A DNA stretch of 58,887 nt from a bacterium. Lineage in GTDB: Bacteria > UBP6 > UBA1177. This document shows, in pieces, positions 10,039-18,847 of the stretch. The position numbers and the translations under genes are program-made. The stretch lies in assembly GCA_017538365.1 (NCBI GenBank), contig JAFYIZ010000017.1, positions 1 to 58,887 of the forward strand. The letters are read 5' to 3'. Under the pieces are notes generated by a model that ran no database searches, was not told the DNA's origin, and was given only the letters and a program-made list of their open reading frames with translations. Position 1 is the stretch's first letter. Every line of letters starts with the position of its first letter.

Positions 10039-10644
10039 TTATTTCGCTTTTTTATTCGCCCAGTGATTCCAGTGAATTTTTTCTTTGTCGAACTTCTCTT
10101 TCGGTTTGTCGCTTCCGTCAGGTTTTCCGACCGGAATGAATGCAAGCGGAACGATATTTGAAGGAAGTCCGAGAATTTCGATTACCGGTTTAAGCCTGTC
10201 CGCAGCGGGATAAACAGCAGTCCAGACAGCTCCCAGCCCGAGCGATTCAGCCGCAAGAAGAATATTTTCGGCTGCCGCGCTGCAATCCATGATCCAGAAT
10301 GTCGCATCCTTGCCGCCCGCCTGTTTTTCGATATTTCCCGCAACGACTATCGCCTGTCCCGCCTTCTCAGCCATTTTTGCGTGAGGAAGCGCGTCGTTGA
10401 GTTTTTTCACAACGGTTTTGTCGTTGATGATGATGAATTCCCAGGGTCTTCTGTCCATTGCCGAAGGAGCCGCCATGCCGGCGCGGACTAAAAATTCAAG
10501 TATTTCCGGCGACACTGTCTTTTCAACATAATTCCTTACACTTTTTCTGCTGAAAATTGTCTTCGTTGTTTCGTTCTCCATCTTTTCACCTCCGAAAACT
10601 GCAAAAAAACTCATTAAAACTGCCAAAAAAACGATTTTTTTCAT
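10039..10644 (-). CDS. Nitroreductase family protein with optional signal peptide
   Basis: A 201-residue FMN-dependent nitroreductase-fold protein (SRKSVRNY near the start, then AAPSAMDRRPWEF, and the GLGAVWTAVYP region). The first ATG (10644) follows a GGGGG tract and encodes a hydrophobic leader that looks like a Sec signal. A second ATG at 10581, residue 22, has GGAGGTG placed 7 bp upstream, a stronger site, and would give a normal cytosolic nitroreductase of 180 residues. Most family members are cytosolic and reduce nitro or quinone compounds, or act in flavin chemistry. Substrate unknown. Confidence 0.88.
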   Translation of the reverse strand: MKKIVFLAVLMSFFAVFGGEKMENETTKTIFSRKSVRNYVEKTVSPEILEFLVRAGMAAPSAMDRRPWEFIIINDKTVVKKLNDALPHAKMAEKAGQAIVVAGNIEKQAGGKDATFWIMDCSAAAENILLAAESLGLGAVWTAVYPAADRLKPVIEILGLPSNIVPLAFIPVGKPDGSDKPKEKFDKEKIHWNHWANKKAK

Positions 10645-10713
10645 AATTTTCCCCCAAAAAAATAATGACCTTTAAATCTAATTGATCACAAAACAATGTC
10701 AAATTATAAACTG

Positions 10714-10765
10714 CCCCTCTAAGCTAGAGGGGCTGGCAGCCACAGGCTGACTGAGGCGTGTGTTG
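10714..10765 (+). repeat. Mosaic intergenic repeat, hairpin-bearing copy between divergent genes
   Basis: Contains a perfect hairpin with 8-bp arms CCCCTCTA / TAGAGGGG and a 3-nt loop (10714-10732), a second small CAGCC/GGCTG hairpin, and ends in GCGTGTGTTG (10756-10765), the same right-end module found at 12442 and 24792. It lies in the 189-bp gap between the divergent nitroreductase and flavoprotein genes. Confidence 0.6.
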
Positions 10766-10833
10766 CTTAAAAATTGATTTTTCACATTCCTATCCCTAAA
10801 ATCCGGCGTTTTGCTTATTCTCTGCGGGGTTGC

Positions 10834-12372
10834 ATGGGTTACGCCGAAATAACGCTGAAACTTCCGACCGACTATTCGGAAAAACTTCTGAAAAAGCTGA
10901 TTTCTAAAGAAACCGGCAGCGTTGATTTCAATTTCCATATAATCAGAAGAAGTCTGGACGCACGCAACAAACGCGACATCCACTTTTTGACGAAAATCGG
11001 AGTAAATGCCGGTAATCTTTCAGGAAACGAACCTGTTATAGAAAGACTGCAGATCCCCGACCGGCGCGGAATAAACAAAAAAGTGGTCGTTACGGGCTGC
11101 GGTCCCGCCGGAATTTTTGCATCAATCGTCCTTCAGAAAGCCGGATTTTCTGTCACTATCATCGAAAAAGGGTGCGAAGTTGCAGAAAGAAACGAACGTA
11201 TCGCGCAGTTTGAAAAAACGGGCGTTTTCGACAATCTGGGCGGCTACTGCTTCGGCGAAGGTGGTGCGGGAACATTCAGCGACGGAAAACTCACAAGCAG
11301 AACAAAAAGCATAACCCTTGAAAAAAACTTCATTTTTGAAGATTTCATCAAAGCCGGAGCGCCTGAGGAAATCGCCTACGAAACTTATCCGCACATCGGA
11401 AGCGACAACCTCAAAAAGATAATTCCGGCACTCATTAAAAAGTTCAGAGACCTCGGCGGAGAAGTCATTTTCGGAAGCGAAGTCACCGAAATAAATAAAA
11501 GCGGCGACAAAATAATTTCAGTCGGAATCAGCGGAAGAGAAACTGGAATCATCGAAGGCGACTTTTTTATTTTCGCAAACGGCCACAGCTCTTTCAAACT
11601 TTACAAGCTATTGATTTCAAAAGGAGTTTTGTTCTCGCCGAAACCTTTTGCGATAGGATTCAGAGTCGAGCACATTCAGGAGGAACTCAACTATTCGATG
11701 TGGCGTAAACGCTCGCTTCCCAGAGTAAAAGCGGCTGAATACCACCTGACTGCAGACTGCGATCCGGGCCACGCCTTCACTTTCTGCATGTGCCCAGGCG
11801 GAAAAATAGTCCAGTCGGCGCCCGACGAGATCTCGTCCGTCGTAAACGGCATGTCGAATTTCGCAAGAAACGGAAAATTTGCAAACAGCGCAGTCGTCAC
11901 GCCGTTTTCTCTGGAGGAACTTGCCGGAAAAGAGATCTCAGCCGGAACCGCGCTCGACCTTCTTGAAGAAATGGAACACGAGTTTTTCAACTACCGCAAG
12001 TCGTTCGATGTTCCAGCAGCAAGAATTTCAGACATACTCCACGGCAGAAAAACTGCGACTCTTCCAGAAACGAGCTTTCCTTTCGGCATTGCACCGGCCG
12101 ACATGAGCAGTTTTTTCCCGAAAAGCGTCTACGAAAGGCTCAAAAAAGGGCTTTCGATCTTCTGCAAAAAACTCGACTGCTTTGAAAACGGAATCGCGAT
12201 GGGCTTTGAAAGCAAGACCTCAGCTCCCATAAAATGCCTTAGAAATCAAGACCTTACCGCAGCACCTTTCACGAATTTGTATCTCTGCGGCGAAGGAAGC
12301 GGATATTCCGGCGGAATAGTCTCAAGCGCCGCAGACGGCATCAAGATCGCGATGAAAATAGCGGCGGGTTAA
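10834..12372 (+). CDS. FAD-dependent dehydrogenase, COG2509 type
   Basis: A 512-residue flavoprotein. A 70-residue N-terminal domain precedes a Rossmann dinucleotide-binding motif GCGPAGIFAS. A long conserved segment GGYCFGEGGAGTFSDGK and the C-terminal FAD-contact region YLCGEGSGYSGGI are typical of the uncharacterised COG2509 FAD-dependent dehydrogenases. The ATG at 10834 is preferred over the upstream open frame because GGGG lies 5 bp upstream and the domain begins there. The physiological substrate is unknown. No operon partner: it is followed by a mosaic repeat. Confidence 0.88.
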   Translation: MGYAEITLKLPTDYSEKLLKKLISKETGSVDFNFHIIRRSLDARNKRDIHFLTKIGVNAGNLSGNEPVIERLQIPDRRGINKKVVVTGCGPAGIFASIVLQKAGFSVTIIEKGCEVAERNERIAQFEKTGVFDNLGGYCFGEGGAGTFSDGKLTSRTKSITLEKNFIFEDFIKAGAPEEIAYETYPHIGSDNLKKIIPALIKKFRDLGGEVIFGSEVTEINKSGDKIISVGISGRETGIIEGDFFIFANGHSSFKLYKLLISKGVLFSPKPFAIGFRVEHIQEELNYSMWRKRSLPRVKAAEYHLTADCDPGHAFTFCMCPGGKIVQSAPDEISSVVNGMSNFARNGKFANSAVVTPFSLEELAGKEISAGTALDLLEEMEHEFFNYRKSFDVPAARISDILHGRKTATLPETSFPFGIAPADMSSFFPKSVYERLKKGLSIFCKKLDCFENGIAMGFESKTSAPIKCLRNQDLTAAPFTNLYLCGEGSGYSGGIVSSAADGIKIAMKIAAG

Positions 12373-12382
12373 TTATCACAAA

Positions 12383-12451
12383 CCTCACCTCTTTTATTCA
12401 TCTTATGGTAGAGCCGCGACCTGACACGGCTCCTAATGATAGCGTGTGTTG
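12383..12451 (+). repeat. Mosaic intergenic repeat with GAGCCG hairpin
   Basis: The left module CCTCACCTCTTTTATTC (12383-12399) is identical to 24684-24700. The 12393-12413 part is shared with 5880-5900. A hairpin with GAGCCG / CGGCTC arms follows, and the right module GCGTGTGTTG is at 12442-12451. The copy starts 10 bp after the flavoprotein stop and could act as a transcript end or RNA-stabilising element. Confidence 0.65.
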
Positions 12452-12463
12452 TTTTAAAATTTC

Positions 12464-12491
12464 TTGCCTTTATTTACTCTTTCTCTATCAT
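12464..12491 (+). promoter_or_regulatory. Candidate promoter of the 12.5-16 kb cluster
   Basis: TTGCCT (12464-12469), 16 bp, TATCAT (12486-12491), directly after the right end of the mosaic repeat. TTGCCTTTA in the same relation to a repeat recurs at 24832. Transcription would give a leader of about 70 nt before the lipoprotein start at 12567. Confidence 0.5.
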
Positions 12492-12566
12492 ATATTGTTT
12501 TCGATTTTTAAAAAATGAACTTGTAAAATTTTTGCTAAAAAAATCATTTTAATTAGGAGGTAAAAA

Positions 12567-13277
12567 ATGAAAAAAGGTTTTTCTGTCTGCTTGGTAGTGA
12601 TTGTTTGTGCCGCTTTGTTTTCATGTTCACACTACAATATGAGACGAGTTTCCCAAGCTGATGCTATTGTCACAGGAGGAAGTATAGCTTCCGAAAAAGC
12701 AGAGGTATGGACCCGCCCCCTTGAAATAGGATTTCAACCTATCGGACCGGCTGTAGAAGGGCATGCCGAATCTGCTGTAGGAGACACAGCTCTTGGTGAA
12801 GATGAAAACTATCTGGCTACGAATGTATTTGTAGATCCAAACAGCAAAACAAGAATTGTTGTACAGACAGCAGATTATTCAAACCTTCTTAAAAGAGCGA
12901 TTATCAATGCTATGAAGGAAAGCGGAGCGGATGGTTTTTATCTCACAATGTATGAAGTTGTAAGAGAAGATACGGACAAGGTAAATTTCAAAGGTGACAG
13001 CAAAACCGCAAAGATAAAGAAAACTGCATGGGTAAAGGGAATTCCGCTTAAAATGGTCATTCATGATGAAATTTCATACGAAAAAGCAAGAACCCATAAA
13101 TTCTGCGACAGATTCTGCGCGACAAAAGATACCTGCCCAACAGCATGTATCTTCCCTAAATACGAACTTGACACTATCAAGATGGATTTCAACTCAAAAA
13201 CCTTGCCCGATAACAAACAAGACTCAAATGTCGAACTTAAAATGGAAATAAACGGAAAGCAGAAAATCGAAAAATAA
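12567..13277 (+). CDS. Lipoprotein of unknown function
   Basis: A 236-residue lipoprotein with a signal ending LFS-C and a strong AGGAGG site. I do not recognise a domain. The middle part (QTADYSNLLKRAIINAMKES) resembles the layout of small periplasmic proteins with one alpha/beta core, and four closely spaced Cys (CDRFC, CPTAC) near residue 180-195 suggest disulfides. Codon use is AT-richer than in the flanking housekeeping genes. It is first in a three-gene cluster with two DUF1566-domain proteins. Confidence 0.78.
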   Translation: MKKGFSVCLVVIVCAALFSCSHYNMRRVSQADAIVTGGSIASEKAEVWTRPLEIGFQPIGPAVEGHAESAVGDTALGEDENYLATNVFVDPNSKTRIVVQTADYSNLLKRAIINAMKESGADGFYLTMYEVVREDTDKVNFKGDSKTAKIKKTAWVKGIPLKMVIHDEISYEKARTHKFCDRFCATKDTCPTACIFPKYELDTIKMDFNSKTLPDNKQDSNVELKMEINGKQKIEK

Positions 13278-13315
13278 CCACCTCTGATCAACAAACCTCT
13301 TCTTAGGGAAAAAAC

Positions 13316-15220
13316 ATGAAATCTTTCGAAAAATTTTTACTATTGTTTTTTGTTTTTCTATGTTTCCAAGGTTTTATTTACGCAACCAAAACTTTGGAAC
13401 AAATCGCAAAAGAAAACAAAACCAATTCCAAGCCAAAAAAACAGAATTCCTATTATATTCCTTCATCTTCTTATGAGTTTGAAGAGAAAGTCTTAGGTAT
13501 TTTACCTCCATTTAAAGATGTGGAATTCAGACAAGCAGAACTCACAAAGGCCAGTCAAAAGAGCATCGAGTTTTTTGAAACAGCCGCAGAAATAGAAAAA
13601 GATCCCAACAACATAAATAATCCTGCAAAAGCTATCAGGGCTTGGGCAAATCTGAAACAAATCCGATCACAGAATCCATTTCTCCCAATTGCCAACAAAA
13701 GATTCTCGGAATGGAACAAAGCTGCGGAAAAGCTGAAAACACATCAGGAGAGTTTCTCGAAAGTTTACAAAATAGCCACAAGCAGCGGCATTTCCAAAAA
13801 CCAGAAAAAAGCCATAATTATTAAACATTTGAAAGATTTCGGGGCATATTTCGGGGTTCAGGAAATTCTTAATATTCTAACTTCAGAAAAAGATGATACA
13901 ACTACCAAAGATCCAGATTTCATCAAAACAGTAAAATCAATAAGACTCAAACGTTGCGACTGGTATTCAGGCAAAGACTGCTACGAATTTGGAATACTTG
14001 AGAATAATCAGGACAAAAAAACTCTTTTTTTACAAAAATCCTGCGATCTCAAATACACTCAGGGTTGTGATAAAATTAAAGCTGTTGAAGCCGAAAAAAC
14101 AGATGAGAATAAACTTATTGAAAAAACAACTTTCAACGATCTTCAAGAAAAAGTCATCGGCGTAATTCCGCCATTTCAAGAACCAAGAATCGAAACCGAC
14201 GAGCTTATGGAAATTAATCAGGCTTGCCTTAAATCTTTTGAAAAAGCCGTTAAGGCAGAAAAAGACCCAGATATAATTCAGGAACCTCGGGAAGTTATAA
14301 AAGCTTGGGGAAATGTCAAACAAAGCAAGTCACCGAATCCATTCACTGAAATCGCAGAAAATCGTTTGAATTATTGGACAAATGCTTTCAGAAAACTCTA
14401 CGCACATCAACAAAGCTTTCAAAAATTAAAAATGCTTGTAACGAGCGAAGCTATTGCAACTGAACAGAAAAAAAATGTAATGCTAAGTCATTTGAACGAA
14501 TTTGGAATTTCATTCGGTGTTTCGGAAATTCTTACTATTGCAAAAAAAACTAAAGACAAAGATCTCAAAAAAGCTATCACCGAATCCGATTTTCAAAGTG
14601 CCATTAAATCAATAAGGCTCAAGCGCTGCGACTTGGATTCCGGCAAAGACTGTTTGGAATACGCCATGCTTTTAAAAGACAGCAACGGACAACTTGCTTT
14701 TACATTTATAGAAAAAGCATGCAGCCTCAATTACAAGCCGGCTTGCGATAAAAAAGCACTATTTGAAAATAAAAAAAATGAAGAAAAAGTTGATGTAGCC
14801 ACCGGGCTTGAATGGTCAAGCAAATCACCTTCAAAAATGACTTTTGAGGAAGCTGTACATTATTGTAATGAACTTTCCGACGAAGGATACGAATGGAGGA
14901 TGCCAACAATCAGCGAACTTAGAACACTTATACAAAACAGCAAAAATACAGCCTCGGATGGTCTCTGCGGGGTTACAAACGAATGTCTATCTGCAAATTG
15001 CTGGTCCAAAAAACTTTGCACTAATAATTCATCAGATTCAAAAAATTCTCACAGCAAATTAGGTGATACAAACGACTTATGGTCTAATTCCCGTTCAGAT
15101 AGTAAGTGCTGGTATATTGATTTCAATTATGGGAATATTGACAAAACCTACTGTAATTACGGCAAATACGTCCGTTGCATAAAAAGCGGCAACAATTATT
15201 TTTTCACGAAGGAAAAATGA
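13316..15220 (+). CDS. Exported protein with an internal 200-residue duplication and a C-terminal DUF1566 domain
   Basis: A 634-residue protein with a Sec signal (hydrophobic core LLLFFVFLCFQGFIYA). Residues about 55-260 and 275-480 are two copies of one unit: both begin with EKV(L/I)G(I/V)(L/I)PPF, share KAWxNxKQ and IRLKRCD, and end with a Cys-bearing K(A/S)C(D/S)L segment similar to Sel1-type repeats. A DUF1566/Lcl C-terminal domain follows (TGLEWSS, WRMPTISELRTLIQ). The duplicated unit is not one I recognise. The stop overlaps the next start as ATGA. Likely an envelope or secreted factor. Confidence 0.85.
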   Translation: MKSFEKFLLLFFVFLCFQGFIYATKTLEQIAKENKTNSKPKKQNSYYIPSSSYEFEEKVLGILPPFKDVEFRQAELTKASQKSIEFFETAAEIEKDPNNINNPAKAIRAWANLKQIRSQNPFLPIANKRFSEWNKAAEKLKTHQESFSKVYKIATSSGISKNQKKAIIIKHLKDFGAYFGVQEILNILTSEKDDTTTKDPDFIKTVKSIRLKRCDWYSGKDCYEFGILENNQDKKTLFLQKSCDLKYTQGCDKIKAVEAEKTDENKLIEKTTFNDLQEKVIGVIPPFQEPRIETDELMEINQACLKSFEKAVKAEKDPDIIQEPREVIKAWGNVKQSKSPNPFTEIAENRLNYWTNAFRKLYAHQQSFQKLKMLVTSEAIATEQKKNVMLSHLNEFGISFGVSEILTIAKKTKDKDLKKAITESDFQSAIKSIRLKRCDLDSGKDCLEYAMLLKDSNGQLAFTFIEKACSLNYKPACDKKALFENKKNEEKVDVATGLEWSSKSPSKMTFEEAVHYCNELSDEGYEWRMPTISELRTLIQNSKNTASDGLCGVTNECLSANCWSKKLCTNNSSDSKNSHSKLGDTNDLWSNSRSDSKCWYIDFNYGNIDKTYCNYGKYVRCIKSGNNYFFTKEK

Positions 15221-15975
15221 GAAAAGAATCTACAAAAATCATCTTTATGCTTATTTTGTTTACATCATTCCAACTTTTTGCCGAAAAAACAAAATTGGCA
15301 ATCATGCCGTTTGTAGATTACAGCACCAAAAAGAATTTTTCTAATGCAATGCTCGAAAGCGAAACAAATTGGTTCCGCACTCAATTCATAAAAAAATCCA
15401 AAAACAAATTCCGCATAATTTCGACTTTGGAGCAGGAAAAAATCATAAAGCAACAGAAAAAAGAATCCTATCGTCTTGATCATGACAAAAGCGGACAGAT
15501 AGCTCTTGGAAAAGCTATTTCAGCTCAAAAAATAATTTATACCGTCATACGCTCTTTTGGCAACAAATATACCATAAACTGCGAACTTATAGATCTTGAA
15601 ACAGAATCTACTGACGATGCAGCAAGCGAGAATTTTGACGGATCTCAGAAATCACTGCGAAATGCCATTGCAACAATCATCGAACAGCTTCTTGAAGGAG
15701 CTGAAAAAGAAGATCTGTGTAGGAACAGCACAAATTTAGAGTCGGCACCAACAGCTATGACGTGGCAACAGGCCCATGCTTACTGCGGGAAACTCGGAAA
15801 AAGGCTTCCTAATCCTGCTGAGCTTAAAGCATTAATAGAATGTGGTCAAAATTATTACGGTACTCTATGGTCTTCACAAACTTCAGGTTCTTTCGCCACT
15901 TTTGTAAATTCCCAAAGCGGACATACCGGCAGTAACAACAAATACGAACGGTATAATGTTATCTGCATAGAATAA
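15217..15975 (+). CDS. Exported CsgG/TolB-amino-like protein fused to a DUF1566-like tail
   Basis: A 252-residue protein with a Sec signal (start at 15217, overlapping the previous stop as ATGA; the open frame continues further upstream but inside the previous gene). Residues about 25-165 follow the pattern of CsgG or FlgO-like periplasmic domains: KLAIMPFVDYS at the start, then a long helix, then IYTVIRSFGNKYTINCELID. The last 80 residues are a short DUF1566-like domain (TWQQAHAYCGKLGKRLPNP). It pairs with the preceding DUF1566 protein. Function unknown. Confidence 0.8.
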   Translation: MRKESTKIIFMLILFTSFQLFAEKTKLAIMPFVDYSTKKNFSNAMLESETNWFRTQFIKKSKNKFRIISTLEQEKIIKQQKKESYRLDHDKSGQIALGKAISAQKIIYTVIRSFGNKYTINCELIDLETESTDDAASENFDGSQKSLRNAIATIIEQLLEGAEKEDLCRNSTNLESAPTAMTWQQAHAYCGKLGKRLPNPAELKALIECGQNYYGTLWSSQTSGSFATFVNSQSGHTGSNNKYERYNVICIE

Positions 15976-16001
15976 AAAATTAAGTAACAATCATAAAAAA
16001 A

Positions 16002-16021
16002 GGGCTTCCCGAAGGAAGCCC
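16002..16021 (-). terminator. Rho-independent terminator of the methylmalonyl-CoA decarboxylase operon
   Basis: A perfect 8-bp stem GGGCTTCC / GGAAGCCC which, read on the minus strand, closes on a stable UUCG tetraloop and is followed by a run of seven T. It lies 28 bp after the mmdB stop. On the plus strand there is no T run after the stem, so it mainly serves the minus-strand operon. Confidence 0.92.
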
Positions 16022-16049
16022 GTAAAAATCTTGAAAAGCTGAATATCGC

Positions 16050-17942
16050 TTAGTGCGGGATGATACCGAGAAGGATACCAGCTGCGATCGCCGAACCGAT
16101 AACGCCTGCTACGTTCGGAGCCATTGCGTGCATAAGAAGGTAGTTCGTGGGATCAGCCTGTTTGCCGATATTCTGTGCAACACGTGCACTGTCGGGAACC
16201 GCCGAAACACCAGCGCAACCGATGATCGGGTTGAGTTTGTTGCCCGGTTTGAGGAAGCAGTTGATGAGTTTCGCGATCAGAACGCCGCCGGCAGTAGAAA
16301 TCATAAATGAAAGTGCGCCGAGAGCGAAAATTTTGATCGAAGCGGCTGTCAGGAAGGTCTGAGCACTTGTCGAAGCACCGACCGTGATACCGATAAGAAC
16401 CGTTACGATATCGATGAGTGCGTTGCTTGCAGTCTTCGAAAGTCTGTCTGTTACGCCTGATTCCTTGATGATGTTGCCGAGAAGCAGCATACCGATCAGA
16501 GGAAGTCCGCCGGGAGCGATGAATGTGCAGACGATGAATGCAACTATCGGGAAAAGTACTCTTTCACGCTTTGAAACTACGCGCGGCGGTTTCATGCGGA
16601 TGAGACGCTCTTTTTTGGTCGTAAGGAGTTTTACGATCGGGGGTTGTATTACAGGAACGAGAGCCATATACGAGTAAGCCGCGATAGCAACTGCGCCCAG
16701 AAGGTGCGGAGCCATGAGACCTGTCGTGAAAATAGCGGTAGGACCGTCAGCGCCGCCGATGATGCCGATGGAAGCAGCTTCCTGAATATTGAATCCAAGG
16801 AAGATTGCAATAAGGAATGCCGCGAAAATACCGACCTGAGCTCCGCCGCCGATAAGGATAAGTCTCGGGTTGGCAATCATGTAGGAGAAGTCGGTCATCG
16901 CGCCGATTCCAAGGAAAATAAGCGGCGGATAGATACCTTTCAGAACTCCGAAGTAGAGATAGTTGAGAACTGAACCCGGATCGTAGACACCGATCTGTAC
17001 GCCCGCTGCGGTCGGGATATTACCGATGAGGATACCGAAACCGATCGGGAGAAGAAGAAGCGGCTCATAATCCTTCGCGATTGCGAGGAAAATGAAGATG
17101 AAAGCAACGAGCATCATGATGAGGTTTCCTATCGTGATGTGTGCTACAGCCGTGGTATTGAAGAAACGCGCTATGAAACTTCTGTTCTTCTGGAGATAAT
17201 ATTCCATCGTTCCGGACGAACGGAGCGAGAAGTTTATGAAAAGCGGAGTAACTTCGTAGGTTTTGCCGAAGTTTTTGATCGAAAGCGTACGGGTAAGTGT
17301 TACGTCGCGCGCCGATTCGCCGTTCAGCATTACCGGGAACTGATCAGATGGAGCCTCGAAGTTGATGAAAGCAACACCGTTGTCGGCAAGAAGAAGTTCG
17401 GAATGTTTGTACTCTCTTCTTTCACCGTTCGGGAAATAAGCCGTGATTTTGTAATCCTGTTTCTCAGGATCAAACGAATCAAGGTCAACAACCGCGATAT
17501 TCGAATCCTTCTGAGCTTTCTGGTTCGGAAGAACCGCTTCAAGACCGGTGATCATAAGGTATCTGCCGATCGTTTTTTCGTCACGGTGTTCAGCAATGGT
17601 CTTGTATTCCGGGGTTCCTTCTACGACGTTGTTCGAAACGATAGCCGCGTATTCGATCTTTTTCTGCGGCGTGTTGTCAAGAAGTTTGTATTCGATTTCG
17701 AGTTTGACAAGAGAATTGTTCTCGGAATTTCCCGTAAAACGGAAAGAATCCGGACGCAGCCCTCTGCCGGTAATCGAAGGTTTGACTCTGACAGGACGGT
17801 GCAGATCCTGCGGAGCCTCTTCAGCCTGCTGGGGAGCTGCCTCCTCCTGCTGAACTGCAGCCTCTTCAGGCTGTGCCTCTTCCTGAGCAAAAAGAATGAA
17901 GCTCAGAAAAAGCGCGAGAATAAAAATTATACTTTTCTTCAT
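16050..17942 (-). CDS. mmdB: Sodium-pumping decarboxylase beta subunit (OadB/MmdB) with long exported N-terminal extension
   Basis: A 630-residue membrane protein, about 200 residues longer than the usual 370-435. The canonical OadB core begins near residue 262 (ITIGNLIMMLV, then YEPLLLLPIGFG) and has GGADGPT near residue 395 carrying the sodium-site Asp, plus GNIIKESGV later. It decarboxylates the carboxybiotin and exports Na+. Ahead of this come a Sec signal (residues 1-19), a Gln/Glu/Ala-rich stretch and a roughly 190-residue beta-rich region that would be extracytoplasmic. I do not recognise that region. Last gene of the operon, ended by a UUCG terminator. Confidence 0.92.
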   Translation of the reverse strand: MKKSIIFILALFLSFILFAQEEAQPEEAAVQQEEAAPQQAEEAPQDLHRPVRVKPSITGRGLRPDSFRFTGNSENNSLVKLEIEYKLLDNTPQKKIEYAAIVSNNVVEGTPEYKTIAEHRDEKTIGRYLMITGLEAVLPNQKAQKDSNIAVVDLDSFDPEKQDYKITAYFPNGERREYKHSELLLADNGVAFINFEAPSDQFPVMLNGESARDVTLTRTLSIKNFGKTYEVTPLFINFSLRSSGTMEYYLQKNRSFIARFFNTTAVAHITIGNLIMMLVAFIFIFLAIAKDYEPLLLLPIGFGILIGNIPTAAGVQIGVYDPGSVLNYLYFGVLKGIYPPLIFLGIGAMTDFSYMIANPRLILIGGGAQVGIFAAFLIAIFLGFNIQEAASIGIIGGADGPTAIFTTGLMAPHLLGAVAIAAYSYMALVPVIQPPIVKLLTTKKERLIRMKPPRVVSKRERVLFPIVAFIVCTFIAPGGLPLIGMLLLGNIIKESGVTDRLSKTASNALIDIVTVLIGITVGASTSAQTFLTAASIKIFALGALSFMISTAGGVLIAKLINCFLKPGNKLNPIIGCAGVSAVPDSARVAQNIGKQADPTNYLLMHAMAPNVAGVIGSAIAAGILLGIIPH

Positions 17943-17951
17943 TTTCGCCTC

Positions 17952-18404
17952 TTAACCTATTGTTACAAGCGGCTGATGTTCCTTGACATTGTCGCCTTCC
18001 TTGACGAGAACGGCCTTTACTGTTCCCGCAGTTCCGGTGTTGATGTCGTTTTCCATTTTCATAGCTTCCATCGTCATGACTTTCTGACCGGCAGAGACTG
18101 TGTCGCCGACTTTTACGAGGACTTTCATAATAAGTCCGGGCATCGGAGCGACTACGTTGTTTCCGCTTACATCGCCTGCAGGTGCAGCAGCCGGAGCAGC
18201 AGCAACAGGTGCAGCAGCAGCGGCAGCTCTCGGAGCAGCCGGTCTCGGAGCTGACGGAGTGAACGCAACTACTTCACCGCCTTTGTAGGTTATATCGACA
18301 TCGTATTCATTGCCGTTTACCGCAACTTTAGCCGTTGCGCCGCCGAAATCTTTGACTTCGACATCAAATTTTTTTCCTTTTATCGTAAGTTCATACTTTT
18401 TCAT
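17952..18404 (-). CDS. mmdC: Biotin carboxyl carrier subunit of methylmalonyl-CoA decarboxylase
   Basis: A 150-residue biotinyl protein. The biotinylation motif EAMKME places the target Lys at 116. An Ala/Pro-rich flexible linker (residues 50-78) separates the N-terminal 45 residues from the biotinyl domain. The swinging arm carries CO2 from the carboxyltransferase to the membrane beta subunit. Ten bases separate it from both neighbours' coding regions, consistent with one transcript. Confidence 0.95.
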   Translation of the reverse strand: MKKYELTIKGKKFDVEVKDFGGATAKVAVNGNEYDVDITYKGGEVVAFTPSAPRPAAPRAAAAAAPVAAAPAAAPAGDVSGNNVVAPMPGLIMKVLVKVGDTVSAGQKVMTMEAMKMENDINTGTAGTVKAVLVKEGDNVKEHQPLVTIG

Positions 18405-18413
18405 TTCGATTCC

Positions 18414-18839
18414 TCACTTTTTTACTGCCTGCCATCTTTTGAAACGGCGGGATTGTTTTGCCAAACTTTCGCTTGTCCACGGATTGTTGTTGTAATACTG
18501 CTTCGTTTCGGTGAGATAGATCTTGTCGGAGCTTTCGGTCATGTATATCGAAAGGCCGATCATAGCAGCGATCTGCTCAAGCTCGCTCTCTGCCGTAACG
18601 GGAGCCTCTTCCTTTTTCTCGGGAGCCGGTGCCGGTGCGGGAGCCGCAGCAGGAGCCGGTTTCGCGTCTTTTCCTGCAAATCTGTAGAACTGCGACAGAA
18701 CGATCGCAAGTATCGCCAGACCCGAAAGAACGACGCCAATACCGATGAAGGGAAGCGCCTTGATTACAGCCCAATCCGCCTTCGTCAGATCCTCTGAAAA
18801 AGCGAGCGCGGACTGAATTAAATTGATAGACTGGATCAT
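18414..18839 (-). CDS. mmdD: OadG-like gamma/delta subunit of the sodium-pumping decarboxylase
   Basis: A 141-residue small membrane subunit. One membrane helix (about residues 28-52) is followed by a Pro/Ala-rich linker and an acidic helical tail ending in SRRFKRWQAVKK. This layout is that of OadG/MmdD, which anchors the carboxyltransferase and biotin carrier to the beta subunit. Sequence conservation in this family is low, so the call relies on architecture and its place between mmdA and mmdC. Confidence 0.88.
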   Translation of the reverse strand: MIQSINLIQSALAFSEDLTKADWAVIKALPFIGIGVVLSGLAILAIVLSQFYRFAGKDAKPAPAAAPAPAPAPEKKEEAPVTAESELEQIAAMIGLSIYMTESSDKIYLTETKQYYNNNPWTSESLAKQSRRFKRWQAVKK

Positions 18840-18847
18840 CTCTCCTC

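Noticed and set aside
17139-18254. 371-codon plus-strand frame across mmdB and mmdC
   Set aside because: It opposes two confidently assigned genes, spans their junction, and its translation is rich in Ser/Arg/Phe as expected for an antisense artefact.
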